DNA from: Bacteroidota bacterium
GTDB taxonomy: Bacteria; Bacteroidota; Bacteroidia; Flavobacteriales; Flavobacteriaceae
Direction of reading: 5' to 3'
Assembly (NCBI GenBank): GCA_947483095.1
Contig: CANKLD010000010.1
Coordinates: forward strand, 1 to 25,234
DNA length: 25,234 nt
Shown here: positions 7,745-17,200 of the stretch, piece by piece
Layout: each line of letters starts with the position of its first letter
Numbering within the stretch: position 1 is the first letter of the stretch
Notes under the pieces: generated by a model
Told to the model about the DNA's origin: nothing
Database searches by the model: none
Seen by the model: the letters and a program-made list of their open reading frames with translations, nothing else
Position numbers and translations under genes: made by a program

Positions 7745-7767
7745 AATTTTACAGTTAAAAATCCAAA

Positions 7768-8205
7768 ATGGAAATACGACAATTAGAAACCGTTTCAGAG
7801 ATGGCTGCCCAAATAGAAATGATTCATTTTCTGTACCCTAACATGACGCTTGAAACCTATGAATCCTACTTAAGTACTATGCTGCCAAACGGCTACAAAC
7901 AAATAGCTATTTTTGAAAACAAGCAATGTGTTGGGCTTTCCGGTTATTGGTACAATACTAAATTATGGACGGGACCGTATTTAGAAATTGATAATTTTAT
8001 TGTACATCCTGATTATAGAAAAAAAGGAATTGGAAAAATAATTACCGATTTTATTGATGCCAAAGCCAAAGAACTTTCCTGTTCTTGTGTGGTGTTAGAT
8101 GCTTTTACGGGGAATTTTCCAGCCCATCGATTTTACTACAATCAAGGGTATGAACCGCGAGGATTTCATTTCATCAAAACAATTGATGAAAACGGATTTT
8201 CGTAA
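7768..8205 (+). CDS. GNAT family N-acetyltransferase
   Basis: This 145-residue single-domain acetyltransferase of the GNAT fold would be cytosolic and use acetyl-CoA. The acetyl-CoA binding motif A is VHPDYRKKGIGKIITDFI at about residues 78-95, preceded by the beta-4 strand YLEIDNFIV. Motif B contains FPAHRFYYNQGYEPRGFHF near the C-terminus, with the usual Tyr in the catalytic area. The substrate cannot be deduced. It stands alone after the atp terminator and converges with the queD-like gene (10 bp between stops). No clear promoter was seen in the short gap upstream. Confidence 0.85.
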   Translation: MEIRQLETVSEMAAQIEMIHFLYPNMTLETYESYLSTMLPNGYKQIAIFENKQCVGLSGYWYNTKLWTGPYLEIDNFIVHPDYRKKGIGKIITDFIDAKAKELSCSCVVLDAFTGNFPAHRFYYNQGYEPRGFHFIKTIDENGFS

Positions 8206-8215
8206 TCGGCTTAAA

Positions 8216-8665
8216 TTAATTATCCGATTGGTACCATTCTGCAAATGAAGTCTCCGTTTCTTGCAGTTTTAAAGAATGCAATTCAATTCCTTTTGGCAAT
8301 CTACTTTTTATTCTATTAGCAAAATCAACAATCATGTTTTCACTTGTAGGCTGATATTCTACTAAAATTACGTGGTGATCTCGGGATTGTAATTCCTTTG
8401 CCAACTCCACGTGAGGTGTGTTTTTATTAAATACGGTTGCATGATCAAACTGATCTACGACTTCCTCTTTAACAATTTTTTTTAAATCGGTAAAGTCAAT
8501 TACCATTCCAAATTTCACATTAGAAGCGTCCGTAATTGGCTTTCCAATCACAGTTACCGATAACTTATAACTGTGTCCATGAACATTCTTACATTTTCCA
8601 TCATAGCCATATAAAGCATGTCCGGTTTCAAAATTAAATTGTTTGGTTATTCTAATATTGCTCAT
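8216..8665 (-). CDS. queD: 6-carboxytetrahydropterin synthase (QueD/PTPS family)
   Basis: QueD converts 7,8-dihydroneopterin triphosphate to 6-carboxy-tetrahydropterin, an early step to preQ0 and queuosine. With the ATG at 8665 the protein has 149 residues. Visible active-site elements are the zinc ligands H16 (FNFETGHAL), H29 and H31 (NVHGHSYKL), the catalytic-type C25 (GKCKN), the Asp-His pair in DQFDHATVF, the PTSEN motif and the C-terminal LQETE. A TTG seven codons upstream is also in frame, but it lies next to and partly inside a promoter -7 box, so it is rejected. Other members of the PTPS superfamily cannot be fully excluded; no other queuosine gene is visible nearby. Confidence 0.88.
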   Translation of the reverse strand: MSNIRITKQFNFETGHALYGYDGKCKNVHGHSYKLSVTVIGKPITDASNVKFGMVIDFTDLKKIVKEEVVDQFDHATVFNKNTPHVELAKELQSRDHHVILVEYQPTSENMIVDFANRIKSRLPKGIELHSLKLQETETSFAEWYQSDN

Positions 8666-8682
8666 TGTTAAAGTATTTGAAT

Positions 8683-8717
8683 GCAAATTTAGTAAATTGT
8701 AAGCATTCTACTTTCAA
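8683..8717 (-). promoter_or_regulatory. promoter of the queD-like gene
   Basis: On the minus strand TTG (8717-8715) is followed after 23 bp by TAAATTTGC (8691-8683), matching TTG-N17-23-TAnnTTTG. The leader before the ATG at 8665 would be very short, about 10-13 nt. Confidence 0.6.
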
Positions 8718-8726
8718 AAATAGATA

Positions 8727-8761
8727 TTGCTTTATATAAAACTAAAATAATGTATATTTGC
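8727..8761 (+). promoter_or_regulatory. promoter of tRNA-Ala
   Basis: TTG at 8727-8729 and TATATTTGC at 8753-8761 are 23 bp apart and fit the Bacteroidota promoter pattern. The -7 box ends 8 bp before the mature tRNA 5' end, so the primary transcript would carry almost no leader. Confidence 0.7.
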
Positions 8762-8769
8762 GTGAGCAA

Positions 8770-8846
8770 GGGGGATTAGCTCATTTGGCTAGAGCGCTTG
8801 CCTGGCAGGCAAGAGGTGATCGGTTCGAATCCGATATTCTCCACCA
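8770..8846 (+). tRNA. tRNA-Ala (anticodon GGC)
   Basis: The 77-nt gene folds into a complete cloverleaf with encoded CCA (8844-8846). The acceptor stem pairs GGGGGAT with ATTCTCC, including the G3-U70 pair that is the alanine identity element. The anticodon stem CTTGC/GCAAG (8797-8801/8809-8813) carries the loop CTGGCAG with anticodon GGC at 8804-8806. The T-arm is ATCGG-TTCGAAT-CCGAT. It has its own promoter and terminator. The flanks show no integrase or truncated tRNA copy, so it is not visibly used as an integration site. Confidence 0.96.
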
Positions 8847-8850
8847 TATA

Positions 8851-8886
8851 ATTGGCATTTTACATTCGTAAAACGCCAATTTTTAT
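8851..8886 (+). terminator. terminator after tRNA-Ala
   Basis: ATTGGC-A-TTTTAC and GTAAAA-C-GCCAAT form a 12-pair stem with one A-C mismatch around an ATTC loop (8851-8880), followed by TTTTA. It lies 4 bp after the tRNA CCA end. Confidence 0.85.
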
Positions 8887-9237
8887 TTTAAATTGATGAC
8901 CAATTGTATCTTTTCGTCCATTTTACTTAGTCCTCGTTATTATTAAATATTTTCCATATTTAAGGTCGGTTTGCAAACAAGATGGTATTTTATATATAAT
9001 TTTAACTAATAAAATCTAACACTATCTTTCCAGTATCTCTATAGCTATACAATACCACAACATTTTTATTTATTGATTTTCAACACCTTCTTTCCAAGTA
9101 TATTTCAAAAGGAAATAACACCTATTTCTAGGTTTTCTTTTAAAATATCTAATAGTGTATAGTTTTTTTATAATTCTAATTAATTCAATTCAAAGATTAG
9201 TTTCCTAAATTAGACTTTTAATTTATAGTACCTTTTT
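8887..9237. other. AT-rich non-coding gap before the T9SS cassette
   Basis: No ORF or RNA gene could be supported in these roughly 350 bp. It is strongly AT-rich. The only marked elements are a perfect 10-bp palindrome GTTTGCAAAC at 8969-8978 and a weak promoter candidate at 9073-9106. The long leader could hold regulation of the surface-protein operon, but nothing resembling a known riboswitch was recognised. Confidence 0.5.
9073..9106 (+). promoter_or_regulatory. candidate promoter for the T9SS cassette
   Basis: TTG at 9073-9075 and TATATTTC at 9099-9106, 23 bp apart, match the Bacteroidota pattern except for the final base of the -7 box (C for G). The leader to the ATG at 9238 would be about 125 nt. 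This is the best match in the gap but weak. Confidence 0.35.
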
Positions 9238-11391
9238 ATGAAAAAAGCAATCTCTCTACTCTTCATGATTTTATCTGTTGTAATGTATTCCTTTAATACC
9301 TACAAAACACCAAGCCTTCCACCGGCTTTAGTTTTAAGTTATACGTCTACCAATCCAACATGTCCAGGTCTCAATAACGGTGCAATCAATGGAACCGTAA
9401 CGGGAGGGAATTTGCCCTATTCCAATTTTTCATTATCCAATGGAACAACTACCTTGACAAGTGCTACTGGAGTTTTTTCGAATTTAGCGCCAGGCACCTA
9501 TACTCTTTCTATATCTGATGCTTTTTCAACGGTTACACAGCCTAACATTATTCTTATTGCACCTAGCGATTTGTCAACTAATTTACCTAGAACGATTTGT
9601 GCAGGAACGCCTACCACTTTATCCGTAAGCGGAACTACCTCAGAGGTGCTGTGGACCGCAAATCCGCCTGACGCCTCCTTAACGGCAGCAAATAATACTA
9701 ATACCTCTCCCGTAGTTCGTCCAAATCAAACTACAACATACACTGTAACTTCAACTGGGAATTCTCCTTCAGCAAATATGGTTACTAATGGTGATTTTAC
9801 ACAGGGAAATTTGGGCTTTACTTCCGATTATCTTTTCATTGCAAATGCTGGAACCTCAGGAGTTCAACGTGCCTATGGAGTAGTAACTACGGCCAATGCA
9901 TGGTTTCAGTTTTTCCCTAGTTGTAATATAGAACATACTACCGGAACTGGTAAAATGATGGTTGTTGATGGCTCTACCTCCAATGCTGGTGCCGACAAAG
10001 TTTGGGGACAAACGATTACCGTACAACCCAATCAAACCTATACTTTTTCCTATTGGGTTCAAACCGTGGCAATGCCAAATCCAGCTAATATTGAAGTAAA
10101 AATAAATGGGGTTGTTATAGGGACTAATCTGGCTCCTTCTGCAGAATGTAACTGGGCCTTGAGAACTTATACTTGGAACTCAGGAACGGCGACTTCAGCT
10201 CAAATTGCAATGTACGACAAAGTGGTAGCATCGGGAGGAAATGATTTTGCTCTTGATGATATTTCTTTTACAACCAATGTAATATGTAATTTATCGAAAT
10301 CGGTGGTTATTACAGTAACCCCAAGCATAACCCCAACATTTAATTCTGTAAATCCAGTATGTGTTGGAGCTGTTTTATCTCCATTGCCTACCACCTCAAA
10401 TAATTCTATTACAGGAACTTGGTCGCCAGCACTTAATAATTTAGCAACCACGACCTATACATTTGTTCCAACTGCTGGGCAATGTGTTGCAAATGGGACA
10501 CTAACAATTACCGTAAATCCAATTGTCACTCCTTTATTTGCCCCAATAAACCCAATTTGTTCCGGAGTTACTTTATCCCCTTTACCAACAACTTCTAATA
10601 ATTCTATTACAGGAACTTGGTCGCCAGCCCTTAATAATGTAGCAACTACAACTTATACTTTTACTCCGTCTGTTGGTCAATGCGCTACAAATGGAAGCAG
10701 TATTATTAGTATAATTCCTAATGTCACTCCAACATTCAGCCAAGTTCCTGCTATTTGCTCTGGGGCCGCATTAGCCGCATTGCCTATAACTTCAAATAAC
10801 TCAATCCCAGGTAGCTGGTCGCCTGCAATTAATAATTCGTCAACCACCACTTATACCTTTACGCCAAGTAATGGACAATGTGCTACCACTGCATCGATGA
10901 TAATAACCGTAACGCCTTTTCCTGAGTTTACGATTACCAAAGGTTGTGACGGTAGTAATTTTGTATTGAGCGCTACAGGAATTGGAACTTTAAACGCTAG
11001 CTACATTTGGTATAATAATTTGCGTCAAAATATTGGGACTACACCTTCAATTAGAATTATCACTGAAGGGAATTATAGTTTGGAATTGTCTAACAATGGA
11101 TGCAGTGAAGAAAAACCAGTTTCTGTAACTAACATTCAATGTACCATTCCAAAAGGAATTTCTCCTAATGGCGATGGCAACAATGACATTTTTGACTTAA
11201 GTAACTTAAATGTTCAAAAGCTGCAAATTTTTAATAGATATGGAATAGAAGTTTATTCAAAAAGTAATTACACCAATGAATGGACTGGAAAATCAAGTTC
11301 GGGAGCTGAATTACCCGACGGAACCTACTATTTTGTAGTTCAATACACAAATGGAAAAACCAAAACAGGTTGGGTATATATCAACAAATAA
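9238..11391 (+). CDS. modular surface protein A with T9SS type B C-terminal domain
   Basis: This 717-residue protein is predicted to cross the inner membrane by its N-terminal signal peptide (MKKAISLLFMILSVVMYSF) and the outer membrane by type IX secretion. Modules in order: a SprB-type repeat (about 38-99, NPTCPGLNNGAI to GTYTLSISDA), an Ig-like domain (115-175), a jelly-roll carbohydrate-binding-like domain (180-348, NGDFTQGNLGF to NDFALDDISF), three tandem 66-residue Ig-like repeats (365-562), a linker domain, and a type B T9SS sorting domain (637-717, PKGISPNGDGNNDIFDL). It heads a cassette followed after 22 bp by a PorP/SprF gene. No catalytic motif is visible, so adhesion or matrix binding is the likely role; the ligand is unknown. 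Confidence 0.88.
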   Translation: MKKAISLLFMILSVVMYSFNTYKTPSLPPALVLSYTSTNPTCPGLNNGAINGTVTGGNLPYSNFSLSNGTTTLTSATGVFSNLAPGTYTLSISDAFSTVTQPNIILIAPSDLSTNLPRTICAGTPTTLSVSGTTSEVLWTANPPDASLTAANNTNTSPVVRPNQTTTYTVTSTGNSPSANMVTNGDFTQGNLGFTSDYLFIANAGTSGVQRAYGVVTTANAWFQFFPSCNIEHTTGTGKMMVVDGSTSNAGADKVWGQTITVQPNQTYTFSYWVQTVAMPNPANIEVKINGVVIGTNLAPSAECNWALRTYTWNSGTATSAQIAMYDKVVASGGNDFALDDISFTTNVICNLSKSVVITVTPSITPTFNSVNPVCVGAVLSPLPTTSNNSITGTWSPALNNLATTTYTFVPTAGQCVANGTLTITVNPIVTPLFAPINPICSGVTLSPLPTTSNNSITGTWSPALNNVATTTYTFTPSVGQCATNGSSIISIIPNVTPTFSQVPAICSGAALAALPITSNNSIPGSWSPAINNSSTTTYTFTPSNGQCATTASMIITVTPFPEFTITKGCDGSNFVLSATGIGTLNASYIWYNNLRQNIGTTPSIRIITEGNYSLELSNNGCSEEKPVSVTNIQCTIPKGISPNGDGNNDIFDLSNLNVQKLQIFNRYGIEVYSKSNYTNEWTGKSSSGAELPDGTYYFVVQYTNGKTKTGWVYINK
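10330..10923 (+). repeat. three in-frame 198-bp tandem repeats in surface protein A
   Basis: Three consecutive units of exactly 198 bp (66 residues) encode Ig-like domains with the pattern C(V/S)G, SNNSI.G.WSPA.NN, TTTYTF.P and GQC. Units 1 and 2 share an uninterrupted 32-bp identity (10399-10430 and 10597-10628); unit 3 is more diverged. This suggests duplication with later exchange between the first two units. Confidence 0.85.
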
Positions 11392-11413
11392 TTATAGCTA
11401 TTAACACATCGAA

Positions 11414-12337
11414 ATGAAAAAAATACTTTTAACCGCACTTTTAATATTGTTGGCCTCTTTAAATGGCAACGCACAACAATCACCACATTATACTCAATAC
11501 ATGTATAATATGAACATAATCAATCCAGCCTATGCAGGATCTAAGGAAAATTTATCTTTTGGATTGCTATATAGAAAGCAATGGTTAGAAATTGAAGACG
11601 CACCAACTACTTTTTCACTTTCCGGATCGGCACCCGTTGGAAAAAACGTGGGGGTTGGATTGTCAATAATTTCAGATAAAATAGGACCCGTAGATGAAAA
11701 TAATATCTATGGTGATTTCTCCTATACCTTAAATTTAGGCGGTGAACATCGATTGGCTTTAGGTTTAAAAGCGGGAATTACAATTCAAAAAATCGGATTG
11801 TTTAGCGACATTAACAATTCGCTTCAACAACAAGGCGACGGTGCTTTTGCGCAAGATTCGAATACCTCAAATCTAAATTTTGGAACCGGGATTTTTTATT
11901 ATACTAACAAATATTATTTTGCAGCCTCAATCCCAAATATGTTAAATGCCCCCCATTTAAATAACGATGGTAATTATTTCCTTGAAAAGAAAGTTCCCCA
12001 TTATTTTATAACAGGAGGATATGTATTTGATTTGAATCCAAATTTAAAATTCAAGCCTTTTGCAATGGTAAAATCGGCTTACAACACCCCAACATCTTTA
12101 GACATATCTGCCAACTTTCTATATATAGAAAAATTTGAGATGGGCGCTACTTATAGGCTACAAGACTCCTTTGGAGTGATGGTAAATTACACTATTACCC
12201 CTTCATTAAGAATTGGATATGCCTATGATCATATTGTTTCAAATTTGAAAGTTACTACACCCTCATCTCATGAAATTATTTTATTATTTGATTTGAATTT
12301 TCCAAATAAAGTATCACAGTCTCCTAGATTTTTCTAA
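11414..12337 (+). CDS. PorP/SprF family T9SS outer-membrane protein
   Basis: This 307-residue protein has a signal peptide (MKKILLTALLILLASLNGNAQ) and the PorP/SprF hallmark near the N-terminus: QSPHYTQYMYN, then NPAYAGSKENLSFG and RKQWLEIEDAPTTF. The remainder alternates amphipathic strands and ends with a terminal Phe, as expected of an outer-membrane beta-barrel. Members of this family are encoded beside type B T9SS substrates (SprF beside SprB in Flavobacterium johnsoniae) and are needed for secretion or anchoring of their partner. Here it lies 22 bp after surface protein A and 18 bp before the PorE-like gene, so it most likely serves surface protein A, B or both. It is a paralogue-type PorP rather than clearly the core one. 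Confidence 0.92.
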   Translation: MKKILLTALLILLASLNGNAQQSPHYTQYMYNMNIINPAYAGSKENLSFGLLYRKQWLEIEDAPTTFSLSGSAPVGKNVGVGLSIISDKIGPVDENNIYGDFSYTLNLGGEHRLALGLKAGITIQKIGLFSDINNSLQQQGDGAFAQDSNTSNLNFGTGIFYYTNKYYFAASIPNMLNAPHLNNDGNYFLEKKVPHYFITGGYVFDLNPNLKFKPFAMVKSAYNTPTSLDISANFLYIEKFEMGATYRLQDSFGVMVNYTITPSLRIGYAYDHIVSNLKVTTPSSHEIILLFDLNFPNKVSQSPRFF

Positions 12338-12355
12338 ACTAAAGCTTCCTAAATA

Positions 12356-14227
12356 ATGAAAAAAACATATATAATATTGAGTTTTGTATTGGCGAGTTCG
12401 CTACTTTCTGCTCAAAACAAAGACACCCAAGTTGCTGATAAGCTTTTTAAAAAGTTCGAATTTATTTCAGCTGCAGAATCCTATCTTAAATTAATAGCCA
12501 CCCAAAATGCTGACGGATATGTTTATCGTCAATTAGCAGATTGTTATTATAACATCTACAATACGAAAGAAGCAGCTAAATGGTATGCTAAAGCAATAAC
12601 AAAAAAACAAGATTCTGAACTGTACTATCGATATGCTCAAATGCTTAAAGCAAATGGAAATTATGCGGAATCAAATAAGCAAATGCAAAAATTTGCAACC
12701 ATGCAACCGGATGACTCTAGAACCAAAATATTCAACGAAAATCCTGATTATGTCCCAGCATTGTTAGTCCAAAAAAACTTCTTTGATATAAAATCAATTG
12801 AAATTAATTCAGACAAATCTGATTTTGGTGCTGTTTTACAAGGCAATTCGATTTATTTCACAAGCGCTAGAAATTCTAACAGTAAAATTTACAGTTGGAC
12901 AAAAGAACCCTTTCTAGATATCTACAAAGCCAATTTAAATGAAGACGGAACAATCAGCAACATTCTCCTTCTAAAAGAGTTAAACTCAAAATACCACGAT
13001 GGCTCAATATCAATAAGCCAGGATGGAAACACATTGTATTTTACAAGCGATAGTTTTAGGGAAAACTCTTTTGAAAAAGACAAATCCAACAAGTTAAAAT
13101 TGGGAAAAAACAATATTTTTAGTGCAAAACTCGTTAATGGTAAATGGGACCAAATTACCTCATTGCCATTCAATAGTAAAGATTATTCAACGGGTAATCC
13201 TAGCATTAGCAAAGATGGTAAAACGCTTTATTTTTCATCAAATAGGCCCGGGAGTATTGGCGGAGTTGATATTTGGAAAGTAACAATTTCTGAAAACGGA
13301 AGTTATGGACCCCCTGAAAATTTAGGCAAAAAAATAAATACAGAAGGAAATGAGAGTTTTCCATTTATCACCTCTGACAACGTTCTTTATTTTTCCTCTG
13401 ATGCCCATTTGGGGCTAGGCGCTATGGACATTTATAAAATTGATTTAAATGCCATTTCAGAAGTTAAAAATCTAGGAAAACCAGTAAATAGCGAAAAAGA
13501 CGATTTTGCATTCTCATTCAACGAAAACAAAAAAATTGGCTTTTTAGCGAGTAATAGAAATGGGAATGACGATATTTTTCAACTAAAACCGGCTTGTAAT
13601 TATGAAGTTAACACCATAGTAACAAACGCTAATACAGGAGCTATTTTAGCGGAAGCCAATGTGTCTATTTTAGATGATAAAAACAACATAATTTCAACTG
13701 AAAAATCCAATAGCAAAGGAGAAGTTTCCTATGCCGTAGAGTGCGAAAAAAGGCATACTATTCAAGCTACAAAAGAGGGTTTTGAAAGTAATTCATTTGA
13801 GGTAACTGCAAGTAATAAAAAGGGTGGGAGCATAAAAATTAGTGCTTCTCTAAACCCAATTTCAGCGATTATTTCAGAAAAAGAAGTTTTATTAAAACCA
13901 ATTTTCTTCGAATACAATAATAGTAACATTACGCAACAGGGTGCGTTTGAGTTGGACAAATTGGTTCAAATAATGAAAAATAACGAAAAGTTAATTATAT
14001 TTGTAAAATCACACACCGATAATAGAGGGAGTGATGAATTTAATTTGCTTTTGTCTGATAAACGTGCCAAAGCAACTATACAGTATGTAATTTCTAATGG
14101 AATTGCTGCAAATAGAATATCCGGAAAAGGATATGGCGAAACAGAACTAAAAGTAGATTGCAAAGAAAATTGTACTGAAAAGGACCACGAACAGAATAGA
14201 CGTTCAGAATTCTTACTAGTGAAATAA
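12356..14227 (+). CDS. PorE-like TPR / beta-propeller / OmpA protein
   Basis: This 623-residue exported protein begins with the signal peptide MKKTYIILSFVLASSLLSAQ. Modules: TPR helices (about 25-115, YRQLADCYYNIYNTKEAAKW), a WD40-like PD40 propeller (about 140-410, repeated blades such as SISQDGNTLYFTSD, SISKDGKTLYFSSNRPG and NVLYFSSDAHLG), a carboxypeptidase-regulatory-like beta-sandwich (about 413-490), and an OmpA-type peptidoglycan-binding domain (about 515-623). The last has FFEYNNSNI, SHTDNRGSDEFN, LSDKRA and a final NRRSEF. This is the architecture of PorE, which is thought to tie T9SS components to the cell wall. No lipobox cysteine is present after the signal sequence. It is probably the periplasmic partner of the neighbouring PorP/SprF protein. 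Confidence 0.88.
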   Translation: MKKTYIILSFVLASSLLSAQNKDTQVADKLFKKFEFISAAESYLKLIATQNADGYVYRQLADCYYNIYNTKEAAKWYAKAITKKQDSELYYRYAQMLKANGNYAESNKQMQKFATMQPDDSRTKIFNENPDYVPALLVQKNFFDIKSIEINSDKSDFGAVLQGNSIYFTSARNSNSKIYSWTKEPFLDIYKANLNEDGTISNILLLKELNSKYHDGSISISQDGNTLYFTSDSFRENSFEKDKSNKLKLGKNNIFSAKLVNGKWDQITSLPFNSKDYSTGNPSISKDGKTLYFSSNRPGSIGGVDIWKVTISENGSYGPPENLGKKINTEGNESFPFITSDNVLYFSSDAHLGLGAMDIYKIDLNAISEVKNLGKPVNSEKDDFAFSFNENKKIGFLASNRNGNDDIFQLKPACNYEVNTIVTNANTGAILAEANVSILDDKNNIISTEKSNSKGEVSYAVECEKRHTIQATKEGFESNSFEVTASNKKGGSIKISASLNPISAIISEKEVLLKPIFFEYNNSNITQQGAFELDKLVQIMKNNEKLIIFVKSHTDNRGSDEFNLLLSDKRAKATIQYVISNGIAANRISGKGYGETELKVDCKENCTEKDHEQNRRSEFLLVK

Positions 14228-14257
14228 TATAAAACAACCAGAATGCAATCCAATAAA

Positions 14258-17200
14258 ATGAAAAAAAATATTAAGCTCTTACTTTTTTCAATTTTAATAT
14301 CCTTTTTCACTACTATTTCAGCACAAACACTGATAAACGGTAATTTTGAATCAGGAGGAAATGGGGTTGGGTTTCTTATTAACGGAATTGGTTACACCCA
14401 AATTAATCCTCCAACGGGCTCAAGTTTTCAAGGAAATTATGCAATTACAACCAATCCTCAATTATTAAATAGTAACTTTATTTCTGGTGGAGATCACACC
14501 ACAGGATCAGGAAGGATGCTAGTTGTGGATGGGAATACTGTTCCAAATTCAAGGTTGTGGTCATCAACTTCAACTGGTGGTGCATTGACAGGGTTTACCG
14601 CCGGAAGTGTATATACTTTTAGTTATTGGATAAAGTCGGTTTCCAACGATGTAACCAATAATGCAACACAAGCAAATATTAATGTGTTTTTTGTGAATGC
14701 TTCCAATATTAATCCTGCAAATACCAATAGTTATGCGCCACTTCCAAGCCAAGGCTGGACTCGTGTGAGCTATACTTTTACAGCCACGGCAAATAACGCA
14801 TTAATTGAATTAAGAAATAATAATTTGAGCGTACTAGGAAATGACTTTGCATTAGACGATTTTGCTATTACCCCAGGAGCACTTCCATTAACTTTATCTC
14901 AAACCTCAATTAACCCAACTTGCCCTTCCTCATCAGATGGATCAGTAACAGGAGTTGGAGCAGGGGGGGCGCTACCTTATACTTTTTCATTGGCAACAAC
15001 GACTTTTACCATTTCCAATTCTTCAGGGGTTTTCAGTAATTTAACTTCTGGAACGTATACCCTTTCAGTACAAGATGCTGCCGGAGCAATTGTTCCGCCC
15101 ATTATCATAGTATTGACACCTCCAAATGATATTACTATAAATGCACCAACTACAATTTGCGAAGGCGCCTCAACCAATTTATCTGTTAGCGGAAGCCCAG
15201 ACCCCTATTTATGGACTGCTAACCCTGTGGACCCTAGTTTAACCGCAGCTAATAATACAAGCACTAATCCAACAGTGAGCCCTACTACCACTACTACTTA
15301 TACGGTTACTTCTGGAGTTGCCGCCAATTCAACAAATCTAGTCATTAACGGAGATTTTTCTATGGGAGATTTCGGGTTTGTTACTGATTATGTAAATTAT
15401 TTACCCGGAACAGTACCTGCAACAGGAGTTCAGGGCGCTTATGGAGTGGTAACCAATCCAAGAAACTGGTTTACTCCATTTTCACCATGTACTGACCACA
15501 CTTCATCAGGAGGAAATATGTTAGTTGCCGACGGTTCTACAACTGGTACAGCTAGAGTATGGTATTCACCAGCGCCAATTACTGTAATTCCGGGAAAAAA
15601 TTATACATTCAGTTATTTCTTAACTTCAGTAGTAAATGGAGGGCCGGCAAAATTAGAGGTTTTAATTAATAATGTTCCAATTGGACCTGTAGCAACGGCT
15701 CCTTCAAGTCCATGTGTTTGGGACGAGCATTCTTATGTTTGGAATTCAGGAACCAATACAACTGCTATAATTAGTATTATTGATAGAGAAGCCTTCGGAA
15801 ATAATGATTTTGCTATTGATGATCTTTATTTAAGAGAAACACCGTCTTGCTTATATCAAAAATCAGTAACAATTACTGTTAATCCAAATCCCGCACCCAC
15901 GATTGGTTCAATCACTCACCCAACCTGTTCCACATCAGGGAGTGTTGTTTTAAATGGATTACCAGCCGGAAACTGGACTATAAATCCAGGAGGAATAACA
16001 GGGAACACTTCTTCAACAACACTATCTAATTTAGCAACAGGGACCTATAACTACACCGTTACCAATGCTGCAAATTGCACCTCTCTTCCTGTAAGAGTAG
16101 ATATAAATCCAATTCCAAATATTGTTACACCTACATTTATTACTATTACACCAGTATGTGTTGGCACTACTATTGCGCTTCCCTTGGTTTCCGCAAATGG
16201 CGTTAACGGGACTTGGTCACCAGCATTTAATCCTAATGTTACTACAACCTATACTTTTACTCCAAATACCGGAGAATGTGCTACAACGGCTACAATGCAA
16301 GTGGTAATTACCCAGATTCCAACTGCAATAGCTACTCCAAACAGTGAAACAATTTGTTCACTACAGTCCACGGGAATTTCATTATCAAGTGCAATTTTAG
16401 GGACTACTTTCAGCTGGACTTCAACTGCAACTGATGTTTCAGGAGATGCTGCAGGGACAGGAAATATAATTTCACAAGTTTTAACCGCCACAGGCACCTT
16501 AGTTGGGAATGTTCAATATACAATTACCCCAACAAATAATGGATGTTCGGGGGCACCAATAATTGTAACCGTATTGGTAACTCCTAAACCAACATTTACT
16601 GCAACTGCGGCTTCCAACTCCATTTGTTCAGGAAGCGCAACAGCTATTAACTTAGTTGGGTCAATGCCCAATACAAATTTTAGTTGGAATTTAATTCAAA
16701 ATAATGTTACAGGAGGTTCAATAGGAACGGGAAATGTAATTGCTCAAACATTAAGCACCATCACCAATTCTTCAGGCGAAGCAGTTTATGCAATTACACC
16801 TTTAGTAAATGGTTGTAGAGGAATTACCACTACTGTTTCTATTATTGTAAATCCAATTCCTGTAGCTATAATCAATCCTGCGGCGGGTCAAACCCTTTGT
16901 TCAGGACAAACAACTGCGATATCTTTTTCAAGCCCAGTAATAAACACTACGTTTAATTGGACAGTAAATCAAACTAATTTAACTGGGACTTCCCCTAGTT
17001 CTGGAACGGTAATCGCGCAACTACTATCGGTAATTTTACCATCTGTTGGAACCGCCACCTATGAAGTTACACCAACCTCAAATGGATGTATTGGAATTCC
17101 AGCTCAAGTTTCAGTTAATGTAAAACCAATCCCTAATTTTGCAACAGTTCCTACTCAAGCCCCTCTTTGTTCTGGCGACGTCACTTCAATTGTATTATCA

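Noticed and set aside
8204..8229. AATCGG/CCGATT inverted repeat between the convergent GNAT and queD stops
   Set aside because: Only 6 bp with a 14-nt loop and no T-run; too weak to call a bidirectional terminator.
8666..8686. TTG start seven codons upstream for the queD-like protein
   Set aside because: It overlaps the -7 promoter box at 8683-8691, and the family N-terminus fits the ATG at 8665.
8770..8846. tRNA-Ala as an attachment site for a mobile island carrying the T9SS cassette
   Set aside because: No integrase, no repeated tRNA 3' end downstream in the window, and base composition of the cassette resembles the flanks.
10330..10923. Regular tandem repeats as a possible CRISPR-like array
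   Set aside because: The 198-bp units are fully coding, in frame and lack unique spacers; they encode Ig-like domains.
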